Source: an uncultured Tessaracoccus sp.
GTDB lineage: Bacteria > Actinomycetota > Actinomycetes > Propionibacteriales > Propionibacteriaceae
DNA length: 30,935 nt
Direction of reading: 5' to 3'
NCBI RefSeq assembly: GCF_943914565.1
Contig: NZ_CALUCN010000024.1
Location: 1-30,935 of the forward strand
Shown: positions 21,713 to 30,076 of the stretch, one piece after another
Layout of the letters: every line of letters starts with the position of its first letter
Position numbering within the stretch: position 1 is the first letter of the stretch
Made by a program: the position numbers and the translations under genes
Notes under the pieces: model-generated
Told to the model about the DNA's origin: nothing
The model's database searches: none
The model's input: only the letters and a program-made list of their open reading frames with translations

Positions 21713-24685
21713 ATGAGACGACGTGTTGCCGCGGTCTCGGCGCTCGCACTGCTGCTCGGCGCATCGGCCACCATCGCGCAGGCGGACTCGCTCGCACCGG
21801 CCGACGAGGCCCGGGTCGGTTCCGCGCAGCCGCGCTTCGCCGGGTATCGCCTGCAGGAGATCCGCGACTGGTCACCGCAGACGGATCCCTACGCCGAGTT
21901 CCTCCGCGCCGACGTGCCGCTCCAGCCCCGCAACGCCCCGGACCGCGCCACGCAGGCCAACCCGGAGCTGGCCAGCGACGCCGAGGTCATGCTGATGCAA
22001 GGGGACTACGGCAACGCGTTCTTCGACACCCCCATCGCGAACAACGACTTCGGCAACCTCGCCTTCAGCTTCTGGCAGTACGTCGACTACTTCTCCCCCT
22101 GGCACGGCGCAGCGACGCCGTCCACGCCGCCCGCCCTCTACGATCCCGCGACGAGCGACTGGCGCAACCGAGGGTTCGAGTTCGGCATCGTGAACATCCC
22201 CAACCCCGCCTACACGAACGCCGCGCACCGCAACGGGGTGCGCTCGATCGCGACGATCTACTTCGACCCCGCGTTCCGCCCCGGCCTCACCTTCCGCGAG
22301 TCCTTCGAACGCGATCCGGACTCCCACGGCTACCTGATCGCCGAGAAGCTCGTCGAGATGGCCCGTTACTACGGCTTCGACGGGTACTTCCTCAACCAGG
22401 AGGAGGTCGGTGACGACAGCGAGTTCAAGCCCTTCATGGCCTTCCTCCACGAGCAAGGTCTCTACACGCAGTGGTACGACACCAACAGCACCTTCGACGC
22501 CGCGAAGGCGGCCTGGCTGGCCGACGACGAGCACGGCCGCATCCACGACTCGGTCTTCGTGAACTACGGCTGGCCCGCGCACGTCGATGAATCTCTCGCC
22601 CACGCCAAGGCACACGGCCACGACCCGTTCAAGGAGATCTTCTTCGGCGTCGAGGCGAACCAGGGCAAGTTCTCCGGCGCACACCCGACGGTGGGGCGAT
22701 TCCCTGCGCTCTACGAGCCGGGCACCACGAACGTCCGGGGGTCCGTCGCCCTGTTCACCCCGAGTGACCACTACCAACGCGGGCTCGACGAGGACGTCTC
22801 CCTCCCCGACGGCGCGACGTCCCGCCCGCCGCACCAGACCGACGAGCTGCAGTGGATGGTCGCCGAGCGCGAGCGCATGTTCTTCTCCGGCACGACCGCG
22901 AACCCGCGCGACACCGGGCAGCATCCCGGGCTGCGTCGCGATGACGTCGCGGTCGAGGACGCCTCGGGGTGGGTGGGCGTCGCAGACTTCGCGCCCGCAC
23001 GTTCGGTGATCCGGGGCAACACGTTCCACTCGGACTTCACCACCGGACACGGCATGCAGTGGTTCACCGACGGCACGCCCACCGGCAGCGAGTGGACCGA
23101 CATCGCCCGTCAGTCGATCCTGCCCAGCTGGCAGTGGTGGATCGACACCGACGGCGAGCGTCCCCACGTCGACCTCGACCACGGTCGCGCCGAGCGCCGC
23201 TGGGACGCGCGAGGGCGCACGATCGACGCACCCTTCGAGCCGCAGGGTGCGTACAACGGCGGCAGTTCGCTCGTGATCCACGGCGATCACGAGGCGCCCG
23301 CGACGATCCACCTGTTCAAGACCCGGCTCACCACCGCGTCGAACGCAACGCTCCCCATCACCTTCAAGCGTACCGGTGCGGCCACCGAGCCGTTCTCGGT
23401 CGTGCTCACGTTCGCGGACGCCGCGTCGACGCCGGTCACGCTTCCCGTCGCCGGCAGCGGCGAACCGGGGGAGTGGACCACCGCCACCCTCGACCTCGGC
23501 CGGTTCGCGGGCCGCACCATCACGTCGATCGGCGTGCAGGTGGCGCCCAGCGAGGGTACTCAGCTGAACCTCGGTGCGATCGCCCTCCGCGACGGTGGTC
23601 CGGCCCCCGCGGCACCCACCGGCCTCACGCTGCGGCAGGTGTTCAGCGACGGCCAGGCCGTCCTCGCGTGGGACCGCGCGGACTTCGCCGACGTCGACGG
23701 CTACGAGGTCGCGGTCGTCGACGCCGAGGGCCGCACGACGACGCTCGGCGGCGGGTACACCGGGCTGCAGCACGTGAAGGGCGTCCCCATGGACGGCCCG
23801 CTCACCTTCCGGGTGTCCGCGATCGGCAAGGACGGCCAGCGATCACGTCCCGCCACCGTCCAGTTCGACGCCACGGCGCAGGTGCGTGACCTGCGCCTCG
23901 ACGAGGCGCCCACCCCGTCGACGCTGCTCACGAACGCCGCGCGCCCCGGTGTCCTGGACGTGCGCTGGAGCGGCGACGCCGAGGGCGCGTGCCGTGTCGA
24001 TGCGCGACTCGTGTTCGCCGACGCGACGGCGAGCGAGACGCAGATCCCGGGAGTGGTCGTGGGCTGCGCTGCCGGCCGGGCCTCGGTGCCGGTCCCGGTC
24101 CGAGACGGGCACCTCGTCGACGTGACCGTCACGCCGGAAGGCCGTTCACTGGGCACGACGGTGCGCGGCCGGACGCACGACGCCCTGGCGCGGATGGTGC
24201 CGAAGCGTGACCTCGAGCTCAGCGACGGCACCCTCGTCGTGCACACCCCGACCACGAAGGACTGGTGGAAGCTCCGCGTCGAGGCCGTCGACGGCGACGG
24301 AGCTGCCACCGACGTGTTGCCGCTCGTCGTTCGCGGTGATCGCGACAGCACCGGCATGCAGGACCCTCGCGCCCTGCCCTTCCGGGACGGCACGCTGCGC
24401 GTCACGCTCACGGACTACGCGGGCAACGTCACGACGGAGTCCTTCCCCTTCGCCGCAGGCGCGTTCGTCGAGGACGACACGGCACCGACTCCGCCGCCGG
24501 TCACGCCACCGAACTCGTCGCCGAGCCCGTCGCCGACCACCGAGCCCCCGCCGCCGTCAGTGCCCGGTGCACCGGCCCCGTCCAGCGGACCCACCGTCGC
24601 ACCGGATCCCACACCCCGTCCGACGGCGGCTCCGCTCCCCGGGACACCTCGGCCCGGGCTGCCCCAGACGGGCGTCGCCACCTGA
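21713..24685 (+). CDS. Secreted GH85 endo-beta-N-acetylglucosaminidase with C-terminal LPQTG
   Basis: Predicted to cleave the chitobiose core of N-glycans outside the cell (990 aa). A signal peptide spans about residues 1-24 (MRRRV, hydrophobic core, cleavage after AQA). The GH85 barrel follows: FAGYRLQEIRDW, SFWQYVDYFSPWHG, GVRSIATIYFDP and the catalytic pair Asn228 and Glu230 in FDGYFLNQEE. Later parts are a beta-rich module (about 500-640), a fibronectin III-like module (about 645-730), further beta-rich sequence and a Pro/Ser/Thr linker (about 925-980). The protein ends LPQTGVAT: the sortase motif (983-987) lacks the hydrophobic helix and basic tail needed for anchoring. The ATG at 21713 follows GAAAGGA. 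Confidence 0.9.
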   Translation: MRRRVAAVSALALLLGASATIAQADSLAPADEARVGSAQPRFAGYRLQEIRDWSPQTDPYAEFLRADVPLQPRNAPDRATQANPELASDAEVMLMQGDYGNAFFDTPIANNDFGNLAFSFWQYVDYFSPWHGAATPSTPPALYDPATSDWRNRGFEFGIVNIPNPAYTNAAHRNGVRSIATIYFDPAFRPGLTFRESFERDPDSHGYLIAEKLVEMARYYGFDGYFLNQEEVGDDSEFKPFMAFLHEQGLYTQWYDTNSTFDAAKAAWLADDEHGRIHDSVFVNYGWPAHVDESLAHAKAHGHDPFKEIFFGVEANQGKFSGAHPTVGRFPALYEPGTTNVRGSVALFTPSDHYQRGLDEDVSLPDGATSRPPHQTDELQWMVAERERMFFSGTTANPRDTGQHPGLRRDDVAVEDASGWVGVADFAPARSVIRGNTFHSDFTTGHGMQWFTDGTPTGSEWTDIARQSILPSWQWWIDTDGERPHVDLDHGRAERRWDARGRTIDAPFEPQGAYNGGSSLVIHGDHEAPATIHLFKTRLTTASNATLPITFKRTGAATEPFSVVLTFADAASTPVTLPVAGSGEPGEWTTATLDLGRFAGRTITSIGVQVAPSEGTQLNLGAIALRDGGPAPAAPTGLTLRQVFSDGQAVLAWDRADFADVDGYEVAVVDAEGRTTTLGGGYTGLQHVKGVPMDGPLTFRVSAIGKDGQRSRPATVQFDATAQVRDLRLDEAPTPSTLLTNAARPGVLDVRWSGDAEGACRVDARLVFADATASETQIPGVVVGCAAGRASVPVPVRDGHLVDVTVTPEGRSLGTTVRGRTHDALARMVPKRDLELSDGTLVVHTPTTKDWWKLRVEAVDGDGAATDVLPLVVRGDRDSTGMQDPRALPFRDGTLRVTLTDYAGNVTTESFPFAAGAFVEDDTAPTPPPVTPPNSSPSPSPTTEPPPPSVPGAPAPSSGPTVAPDPTPRPTAAPLPGTPRPGLPQTGVAT

Positions 24686-24743
24686 GCCCCGGGCGCCGTG
24701 CCCCCGGACCCGCTCCCCGGACACCTCCTCGGATCAATGCAAC

Positions 24744-24780
24744 TAGACTCGTGTCCGACGCGAAGGAAGGGATCCACATG
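24744..24780 (+). promoter_or_regulatory. -10 element and ribosome binding site of the UDP-glucose pyrophosphorylase gene
   Basis: TAGACT (24744-24749) is a good -10; no clear -35 is seen at 17-18 bp. GAAGGAAGG (24762-24770) lies 7 nt before the ATG at 24778, which decides this start over the in-frame ATG at 24751. Confidence 0.5.
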
Positions 24781-26154
24781 TCTGACGAAGGGCTCGCCGC
24801 GGCGCGCGCGAAGATGGAGCAGGCCGGGGTTGCGGCACCGGCGATCGAGGTGTTCTCGGCGTTCTACCGGCAGCTCGAGTCCGGCGCCACCGGGGTCATC
24901 CGCGAGGACACGATCGAGCCGCTGCTGGACCCGGCGATGCTCGACGACGTCGAGGTCAGCGACGCCGACGCGCGTGCGGCGCTCGACCAGCTCGTCATCA
25001 TCAAGCTGAACGGCGGCCTCGGCACGTCGATGGGGCTCGACCGCGCCAAGACGCTGCTGGAGGTGCGCGACGGCCTCAACTTCCTGGACCTCATCGCGAA
25101 GCAGGTGCTCGCCGCGCGCAAGGAGCACGGTGCCCGGCTGCCGCTGCTGTTCATGACGAGCTTCCGCACCGACGCGGACACGAAGGAGTACCTCGCCAAG
25201 TACCCCGAGCTCGCCGTCGAGGGGCTGCCACTCACGTTCCAGCAGAACCAGGAGCCGAAGCTGCGCGCCGACGACCTCACCCCCGTCGAGTGGGAGCAGG
25301 ACCCGTCGCTCGAGTGGTGCCCGCCCGGCCACGGCGACCTCTACCCGGCGCTGCAGGGCTCGGGCGTGCTCGACCAGCTCATCGACGCCGGGTTCCGCTA
25401 CGCGTGCGTCTCCAACGGCGACAACCTCGGTGCGAGCCCCGACGCGCGCATCGCCGGCTGGTTCGCCCGGTCGGGCGCGCCGTACGCCGCCGAGCTGTGC
25501 CGTCGCACCGTCAACGACAAGAAGGGCGGCCACCTCGCCGTCCGCAAGGCCGACGGGCAGCTCATCCTCCGCGACACCGCCCAGACCGCGCCGGAGGAGA
25601 TGGACCACTTCACCGACGAGCACCGCCACCCGTTCTTCCACACCAACAACCTGTGGTTCGACCTCGTCCGCCTCCGCGAGGCGCTGCGCGAGCGCAACTC
25701 CGTGCTCGGGCTGCCGCTCATCCGCAACGAGAAGACCGTCGACCCGACCGACGCCGGCTCCACCCCGGTGATCCAGATCGAGTCCGCGATGGGCGCCGCG
25801 ATCGAGGTGTTCGAGGGGGCCACCGCCATCTGCGTGGGCCGCGAGCGGTTCCTGCCGGTGAAGACGACGAACGAGCTGCTCCTGCTGCGCTCCGACGTCT
25901 ACGCCCTCGACGACGGCGGCCACCTCGTCGCGCAGACCGACGCGAGCCCCGAGATCGTGCTCGACTCGACGCACTTCAAGAAGATCGACGCGTTCGGTGC
26001 GCGCATCCCGCACGCGCCGTCGCTGCGCGATGCCGAGGCGTTCGAGGTGCACGGCGACTGGACGTTCGGGCGCGACGTGCGCGTCGTCGGCCGGGTGAGC
26101 CTCCCCGACGAGGGTGAGGCGCGCCGCGTCGACGACGGCACCACGCTGCAGTGA
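24778..26154 (+). CDS. UTP--glucose-1-phosphate uridylyltransferase, eukaryotic (UGP2) type
   Basis: Makes UDP-glucose from UTP and glucose 1-phosphate for glycan and trehalose synthesis. The 458-aa protein belongs to the UDPGP family, not to the shorter bacterial GalU family. It has the nucleotide-binding loop KLNGGLGTSMG (76-86), FQQNQEPKL, WCPPGHGDLYPAL, VSNGDNLGA and HTNNLWFDL, with a lysine-rich FLPVKTTNELLLLRSDVY segment later. From memory, this position near mscL, fmdB, folate cyclo-ligase and moeA holds galU in mycobacteria, so this looks like a non-orthologous counterpart at the same locus. Its stop overlaps the next gene by 4 bp. Confidence 0.93.
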   Translation: MSDEGLAAARAKMEQAGVAAPAIEVFSAFYRQLESGATGVIREDTIEPLLDPAMLDDVEVSDADARAALDQLVIIKLNGGLGTSMGLDRAKTLLEVRDGLNFLDLIAKQVLAARKEHGARLPLLFMTSFRTDADTKEYLAKYPELAVEGLPLTFQQNQEPKLRADDLTPVEWEQDPSLEWCPPGHGDLYPALQGSGVLDQLIDAGFRYACVSNGDNLGASPDARIAGWFARSGAPYAAELCRRTVNDKKGGHLAVRKADGQLILRDTAQTAPEEMDHFTDEHRHPFFHTNNLWFDLVRLREALRERNSVLGLPLIRNEKTVDPTDAGSTPVIQIESAMGAAIEVFEGATAICVGRERFLPVKTTNELLLLRSDVYALDDGGHLVAQTDASPEIVLDSTHFKKIDAFGARIPHAPSLRDAEAFEVHGDWTFGRDVRVVGRVSLPDEGEARRVDDGTTLQ

Positions 26155-26504
26155 CCGACCCGCAGCGCTTCGCGATCGAGCTGGGCCGCGCGCTGACGGG
26201 GGAGGTGCTTCCGCTGAGCTCCCCGGAGATCGACGACATGGTCTCCGAACTGGCCGACCTCGGCTGGAACGCCGGTGCCATCGCCGAGCTCCGACGCGAG
26301 CGCCAGGACGCGGGCGAGCCGTGGCCGTTCCCGGTGCACCGGGACCACGTCGCGACGGTGGGGTTCGCCGTCTTCCATTCCCGGCTCGAGGCGTTGCGTG
26401 CCCGCCTCGGCGTCACGGGCCTCCGGCCGCAGCAGCGGGTGCGACGCGCCCTGAACGCCGAGGAGCGCCGTCTCGCCGCCGAACGCCCGCCCCACTGGGG
26501 CTGA
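26151..26504 (+). CDS. Hypothetical protein coupled to the UDP-glucose pyrophosphorylase
   Basis: I do not recognise this 117-aa protein. It is soluble, charged and mostly helical in appearance, with a PPEID-like acidic start, the segment GEPWPFPVHRDHVATVGFAVFHSRLEAL-type composition in the middle, and an Arg/Glu-rich C-terminus ending PPHWG. Its GTG start is built into the stop codon of the preceding gene (GTGA), so translation is coupled and the products may be made in a fixed ratio. A hairpin terminator follows 22 bp after the stop. Confidence 0.65.
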   Translation: MTDPQRFAIELGRALTGEVLPLSSPEIDDMVSELADLGWNAGAIAELRRERQDAGEPWPFPVHRDHVATVGFAVFHSRLEALRARLGVTGLRPQQRVRRALNAEERRLAAERPPHWG

Positions 26505-26526
26505 GCCCCCGACACCTGCGAAACAG

Positions 26527-26567
26527 CCGCGAGGCGCCACCCCATGATCAGGGGTGACGCCTCGCGG
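26527..26567. terminator. Strong bidirectional hairpin terminator
   Basis: CCGCGAGGCG and CGCCTCGCGG form a 10-bp outer stem, and CACCCC and GGGGTG a 6-bp inner stem, with one C-A mismatch between them and a 7-nt loop. It sits in the 80 bp between the convergent 26151 gene and mscL. There is no T-run on either side. Confidence 0.75.
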
Positions 26568-26584
26568 GCCGGTGACGGGGCTGC

Positions 26585-26944
26585 TCAGGCGCGCTGGGCC
26601 TTGAGCAGGTCGCGGATCTCGGCGAGGAGCGCCTCCTCGGCCGGCACCTCGTCCTCCTCGGCCTTCGAGAAGCGCTCGCGAGCCATGTTGTACGGCTTCA
26701 CGACGCCGAAGTAGACGACGAAGGCGAGGATCAGGAACGAGACCAGCGCCGTCAGGAAGACACCGATGTTGATGCCGCCGACGGCGACCTGCGAGAAGTC
26801 CGGCTGGCCACCGATCTTGCCGAGGATGTCCATGATGATCTTGGTGAAGGACTCCACCACCGTGGCGAAGGCGCCACCCATGATGAACGCGACGGCAAGC
26901 TCCACGAGGTTGCCGCGCATGATGAATTCCTTGAAACCCTGCAT
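26585..26944 (-). CDS. mscL: Large-conductance mechanosensitive channel
   Basis: MscL opens under membrane tension and releases solutes on osmotic downshock. The 119-aa protein starts MQGFKEFIMRGNLVELAVAFIMG-type sequence with the conserved N-terminal amphipathic helix. The pore-lining TM1 (about 15-45) and TM2 (about 65-90, ending VVKPYNMARE) are followed by the charged cytoplasmic bundle. The ATG at 26944 gives the family N-terminus and has AGAAAG upstream; the frame continues upstream to 27055 only through the leader. Confidence 0.95.
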   Translation of the reverse strand: MQGFKEFIMRGNLVELAVAFIMGGAFATVVESFTKIIMDILGKIGGQPDFSQVAVGGINIGVFLTALVSFLILAFVVYFGVVKPYNMARERFSKAEEDEVPAEEALLAEIRDLLKAQRA

Positions 26945-26963
26945 CTTGATGCTTTCTGTGAAC

Positions 26964-27055
26964 CGCCTCGTGTGAGGCGCGGAGCAGGTCTCCGGCCACT
27001 CGCACGAGACTTGTCGAACGGGACCACAGTACGACGAACGGCCCAGCCACCTCAA
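26964..27055 (-). promoter_or_regulatory. Promoter and hairpin-bearing leader of mscL
   Basis: TTGAGG (27055-27050) and TACTGT (27031-27026) are 18 bp apart on the minus strand. The predicted leader is about 75 nt and contains the hairpin CGCCTC-N4-GAGGCG (26979-26964), which ends 19 nt before the ATG. No known riboswitch class is recognised. Confidence 0.45.
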
Positions 27056-27088
27056 GCACCGCGCCGCCCCGGCCGGGCCCCGCGTCGC

Positions 27089-27694
27089 TCACGCCGCCTC
27101 GATCACGACGGAGAGCTGGCTCGACTGCCCGAGCGTGGCGACCTGCGGGGCCAACGCCTCGTCGACCTCCACGACGACGAGGCCCTTCGTGCCCGTGCCG
27201 CCCAGCGGCGAACCCTCCTCCGCCCCCATCGACGTGACCCTGGCCCGCGCGAGCACCTCCGGCTCGGCGTCGAGCGCGACGACGAGCCGCACCTGCGCGC
27301 CGGGCCGCAGCATCGCGCGCAGCTCGCTGTCGGGGACCGCGATCGGCACGAGCCCCTTGCCCTTCGGCGCCACCCCGTCGCGCAGCAGCAGAGGCGAGGC
27401 GACGAGCTGCCCGCGCTCGAGCGGGACAGCCGCTCGGGTGCCGGACACCTCGTCGACGTCGCGGGCCATCGTGTCGGTCACCACGTCGGCCGGTACCTCG
27501 ACGAGACGTACCTGCTCACGCGTGATCGCGGCCCCGGCGGCGACGGGCTCCGCGAGCGCGACGACCCGCTCCCCGGCAGGGGGAGGGCTCTGTGCGATGG
27601 CGACGACACCCCAGACGGCGGCCGCGGCGCAGCAGGCCGCGACGGCGCGTCGGTGCCAGCTCAGGAAGGACACGAGGCGATGAAGGATCTCCAT
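27089..27694 (-). CDS. SAF-domain protein (CpaB/RcpC-like)
   Basis: The 201-aa protein has a single N-terminal membrane helix (about 15-35, AVAACCAAAAVWGVVAIA). A SAF domain follows (about 43-105) with ALAEPVAAGAAITREQVRLVEVPAD, as in Flp pilus assembly protein CpaB/RcpC, then a beta-rich C-terminus ending in LSVVIEAA. No other pilus genes are nearby, so a role in pilus assembly is uncertain. In actinobacteria a SAF protein in this mscL-fmdB neighbourhood is common. The ATG at 27694 has only a weak purine stretch upstream. Confidence 0.75.
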   Translation of the reverse strand: MEILHRLVSFLSWHRRAVAACCAAAAVWGVVAIAQSPPPAGERVVALAEPVAAGAAITREQVRLVEVPADVVTDTMARDVDEVSGTRAAVPLERGQLVASPLLLRDGVAPKGKGLVPIAVPDSELRAMLRPGAQVRLVVALDAEPEVLARARVTSMGAEEGSPLGGTGTKGLVVVEVDEALAPQVATLGQSSQLSVVIEAA

Positions 27695-27757
27695 GCCCCA
27701 GTGTTGGCAGCGAGGAGGGGCTCACGCCCGTTCTCCACAGGCCCGATGTGCCGAGGA

Positions 27758-28054
27758 TCAGGAATCCGAGGTCTTCGTCGCGGGCGTCGACGACGTCTGG
27801 GACGAGGACGAGCCGGACAACTCCTTCGACGTCCCTTGGCCCGACCCGTTCCCCGATGACCCGCCGGCCTTGCCACCCGCGCGCGAGTCCGTGCGGTAGA
27901 ACCCGGAGCCCTTGAACACCACCCCGACGGCGTTGAACACCTTGCGCAGCCGGCCCTGGCACGTGGGGCACTGGGTCAGCGCGTCATCGGTGAACTTCTG
28001 CTGCACCTCGAGCTCGGCGCCGCAGTCGGCGCAGCGGTACTGGTACTTGGGCAC
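27758..28054 (-). CDS. FmdB-family zinc ribbon protein
   Basis: The 98-aa protein begins MPKYQYRCADCGAELE and has a CxxC-N17-CxxC zinc ribbon (Cys8, Cys11, Cys29, Cys32) with the family's VQQKFTDD and CPTCQGRLRKVFNAVGVVFKGSGFYRTD. A Gly/Ser/Thr-rich tail of about 45 residues follows. The family name comes from a putative regulator of the formamidase operon; the actual role is unknown. The GTG at 28054 follows AAGAGG. It lies between the folate cyclo-ligase and SAF genes on the same strand, so the three may be cotranscribed. Confidence 0.88.
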   Translation of the reverse strand: MPKYQYRCADCGAELEVQQKFTDDALTQCPTCQGRLRKVFNAVGVVFKGSGFYRTDSRAGGKAGGSSGNGSGQGTSKELSGSSSSQTSSTPATKTSDS

Positions 28055-28111
28055 GGAAACCTCTTCGGGAACTGGATGAATGCTGGATCAGTGTACGCCC
28101 GCGCCGGCGGA

Positions 28112-28663
28112 TCACCGCACCACGGTCACGCCGCTGCCCGTCGCCCATCCGTCGCAGGGCACGTCGTGCGGCTCGCGAGGCACCCGCTCGACGCACTCCT
28201 CGTCGCGCGCGAACGCCAGCACCGTCGCGTCACCGCGGTGGGCGAGCGCGCGGTCGTACCACCCGCCGCCCACGCCCAGCCGGTACCCCTCGCGGTCGAC
28301 GAGCAGGCACGACGCGACGACCACCCGGCACTGCGCCAGCGACCGGGCTCCCAGCGCCGGCGTCGTCGGCTCCGGGATGCCCCGCCACGCGGGCCGGAGC
28401 TGGTCCCAGCCGGCGAATCGCGCCCAGTCGGGCTCGCGGGTGAGCAGCGGCAGCCGCACCTCCCAGCCGCGGGCGACCAGCGCGTCGACGAGCCCGCGGG
28501 TGTCCGGCTCGTCGGTGATGCTCAGGTACGTCGCGGCGACGCCGGGGGTCGTGGGCAGCCAGTCGAGCACGTGTGCGAGCCGGGCGCGGTCCTCCTCGAC
28601 GAGGCTCGTGCCCGCGCGCGACGCGCGCACCGACGCGCGAAGTGCAGCCTTGGAATCACGCAT
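28112..28663 (-). CDS. 5-formyltetrahydrofolate cyclo-ligase
   Basis: Converts 5-formyl-THF to 5,10-methenyl-THF with ATP. The 183-aa protein has the N-terminal SKAALRASVRASR helix, VAATYLSITDEPDTRGLVDAL, the substrate and nucleotide loop LLVDREGYRLGVGGGWYDRAL, and the C-terminal VPREPHDVPCDGWATGSGVTVVR. The ATG at 28663 is only 17 bp from the divergent MoeA-like gene and has TAGGAT exactly 6 nt upstream, so the mRNA is probably leaderless. Confidence 0.92.
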   Translation of the reverse strand: MRDSKAALRASVRASRAGTSLVEEDRARLAHVLDWLPTTPGVAATYLSITDEPDTRGLVDALVARGWEVRLPLLTREPDWARFAGWDQLRPAWRGIPEPTTPALGARSLAQCRVVVASCLLVDREGYRLGVGGGWYDRALAHRGDATVLAFARDEECVERVPREPHDVPCDGWATGSGVTVVR

Positions 28664-28683
28664 CCAACTATCCTAGACGCATG
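28661..28683. promoter_or_regulatory. Symmetric divergent leaderless promoters sharing one -10 heptamer
   Basis: The heptamer TATCCTA (28669-28675) reads TATCCT on the plus strand and TAGGAT on the minus strand. Each hexamer is followed by exactly 6 nt and then an ATG: 28681 rightward and 28663 leftward. Neither side has a ribosome binding site of its own at good spacing. TTGGAA at 28650-28655 is too close to be a -35 for the rightward start. Confidence 0.6.
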
Positions 28684-29967
28684 GCTTGGTTTGGTCGGAA
28701 GCAGGAGGCCCCCGTCGAGGTCGAGGAGGTCGAGCAGCCGCGCCTGCCCGACCCCCCGGCGCCGAACGCCGACGGGCTGCGCTCCATGGAGGCCCACGTC
28801 GAGTACCTGCTGCGGCTGGTCGAGCCGCTGCGCCCCTTCGGCATGGGGCTGCTCGAGGCGTGGGGCCAGGTGGTCTGCGAGGACCTCTCCTCGCTCATCG
28901 AGGTGCCGCACGACACGACCGCGCTCGTCGACGGCTACGCCGTGCGTGCGGCCGACCTCCTGGACGACGCCGGCTCGCCCGTCGAGACCATGACCCTCGT
29001 CGAGGGCGACGGCCGGCTGCCGCTCGGCGCGGTGCGCAAGGTCTCTGTCGGCGAGGCGCTGCCGCCCGGCGCCACCGCGGTGCTGCCGTCGGTGTACGTC
29101 GCGCTCGAGGGGGACCTCGCGCGGATCTTCGAGACGGTGGCGCCCGGCGAGTACGCGCGCGCCGCGGGGGAGCACCTCTCCGCGGGCGAGTCCCTGCTGC
29201 GCGAGGGTGACCTGCTCACCGACCGCGCCGTCGGGCTCCTCGCGAGCGCCGGCATCGACAAGGTCTTCGTCCGGCCGCGCCCGCGCGTCGTCGTGATCGG
29301 CTCCGGCGAGGGGCTCGTGACGCCCGGGGAGTTCGGCCACGGCGGCCACACCATCGACGCCAACTCGTTCCTCATCGCCGCCGCGGCCCGGGCGGCGGGT
29401 GCGCAGGTCTACCACACCGTCGTCGGCTCGAACGATCCCGGCGCCCTGCGCCAGACCGTCACCGACCAGCTGATCCGCGCCGACCTCGTCATCTCCACCA
29501 CCGGCGGCCGCCGTGAGGACTACGAGGCCGTCGCCGACGTCATGCGCGGCATCGGGCTCGTCGACTCCGCGCAGGTGGCGATGATCCCCGGCCGCACGCA
29601 GACGTTCGGCCTGATCGGCGAAGACTTCACGCCCATGATCATGCTGCCGGGCAACCCGGTGAGCGCCTACGTCTCGTTCCAGGCGTTCGGCTGGCCGCTC
29701 ATCCGCAAGCTCGCCGGTGCCGACCCGCACCGCCAGCTCATCCGCGGCATCGCGACGCGCGGCATGCGCTCGCTCGAGGGCCAGACCCACCTGCTGCGCG
29801 CGACGGTCACCCGCGAGTCGGGCATCCACCGCGTCACCCAGGTCTCGCGCCCGCACGCGCTCACCGAGCTCTCGGAGGCCAACGCCATCGTCGTGCTCGA
29901 CGAGACCACCGCTGGCGCCAAGGCCGGCGAAGCGGTGCGGTACTGGCTGCTCGACGACCACCGCTGA
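28681..29967 (+). CDS. MoeA-like (gephyrin-like, Glp) protein
   Basis: The 428-aa protein has the MoeA fold, whose enzymatic members insert molybdate into molybdopterin. The end motif LPGNPVSAYVSF (322-333) and VAMIPGRTQTFG are intact. Several active-site signatures are altered: VDGYAV (83-88) for MDGYA, VSVGEALPPGATAV for the TGAxxPxGADAVV stretch, GSGEGL (207-212) for TGDEL and STTGGRREDYE (272-282) for SGGxSxGDYD. It also has an acidic, Pro-rich N-terminal extension of about 30 residues. Such MoeA paralogues were reported in corynebacteria as Glp, a divisome protein acting with SepF and a membrane receptor. No other molybdopterin genes are here. The start at 28681 is leaderless. Confidence 0.85.
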   Translation: MAWFGRKQEAPVEVEEVEQPRLPDPPAPNADGLRSMEAHVEYLLRLVEPLRPFGMGLLEAWGQVVCEDLSSLIEVPHDTTALVDGYAVRAADLLDDAGSPVETMTLVEGDGRLPLGAVRKVSVGEALPPGATAVLPSVYVALEGDLARIFETVAPGEYARAAGEHLSAGESLLREGDLLTDRAVGLLASAGIDKVFVRPRPRVVVIGSGEGLVTPGEFGHGGHTIDANSFLIAAAARAAGAQVYHTVVGSNDPGALRQTVTDQLIRADLVISTTGGRREDYEAVADVMRGIGLVDSAQVAMIPGRTQTFGLIGEDFTPMIMLPGNPVSAYVSFQAFGWPLIRKLAGADPHRQLIRGIATRGMRSLEGQTHLLRATVTRESGIHRVTQVSRPHALTELSEANAIVVLDETTAGAKAGEAVRYWLLDDHR

Positions 29968-29978
29968 GCGCCCGTTCC

Positions 29979-29997
29979 GGCCCTGCCGGGGCCTTCT
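29979..29997 (+). terminator. Small hairpin after the MoeA-like gene
   Basis: GGCCC (29979-29983) and GGGCC (29989-29993) form a 5-bp stem with a 5-nt loop followed by TTCT, 11 bp after the stop. A weak terminator candidate. Confidence 0.35.
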
Positions 29998-30076
29998 GGG
30001 CACCCGACGACCCACCCGTCGCGTTCGATTCGGGCGACGCGCCGGGCGGGTCGCGGCGAATCACACCGATGTTGTC

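Noticed and set aside
21872..23773. Minus-strand open frame antisense to the GH85 gene
   Set aside because: Low-complexity Arg/Gly/Val translation with no domain; the sense frame has a signal peptide and catalytic motif.
24686..24777. A frameshifted cell-wall anchor after LPQTG
   Set aside because: None of the three plus-strand frames after 24685 encodes a hydrophobic helix followed by basic residues.
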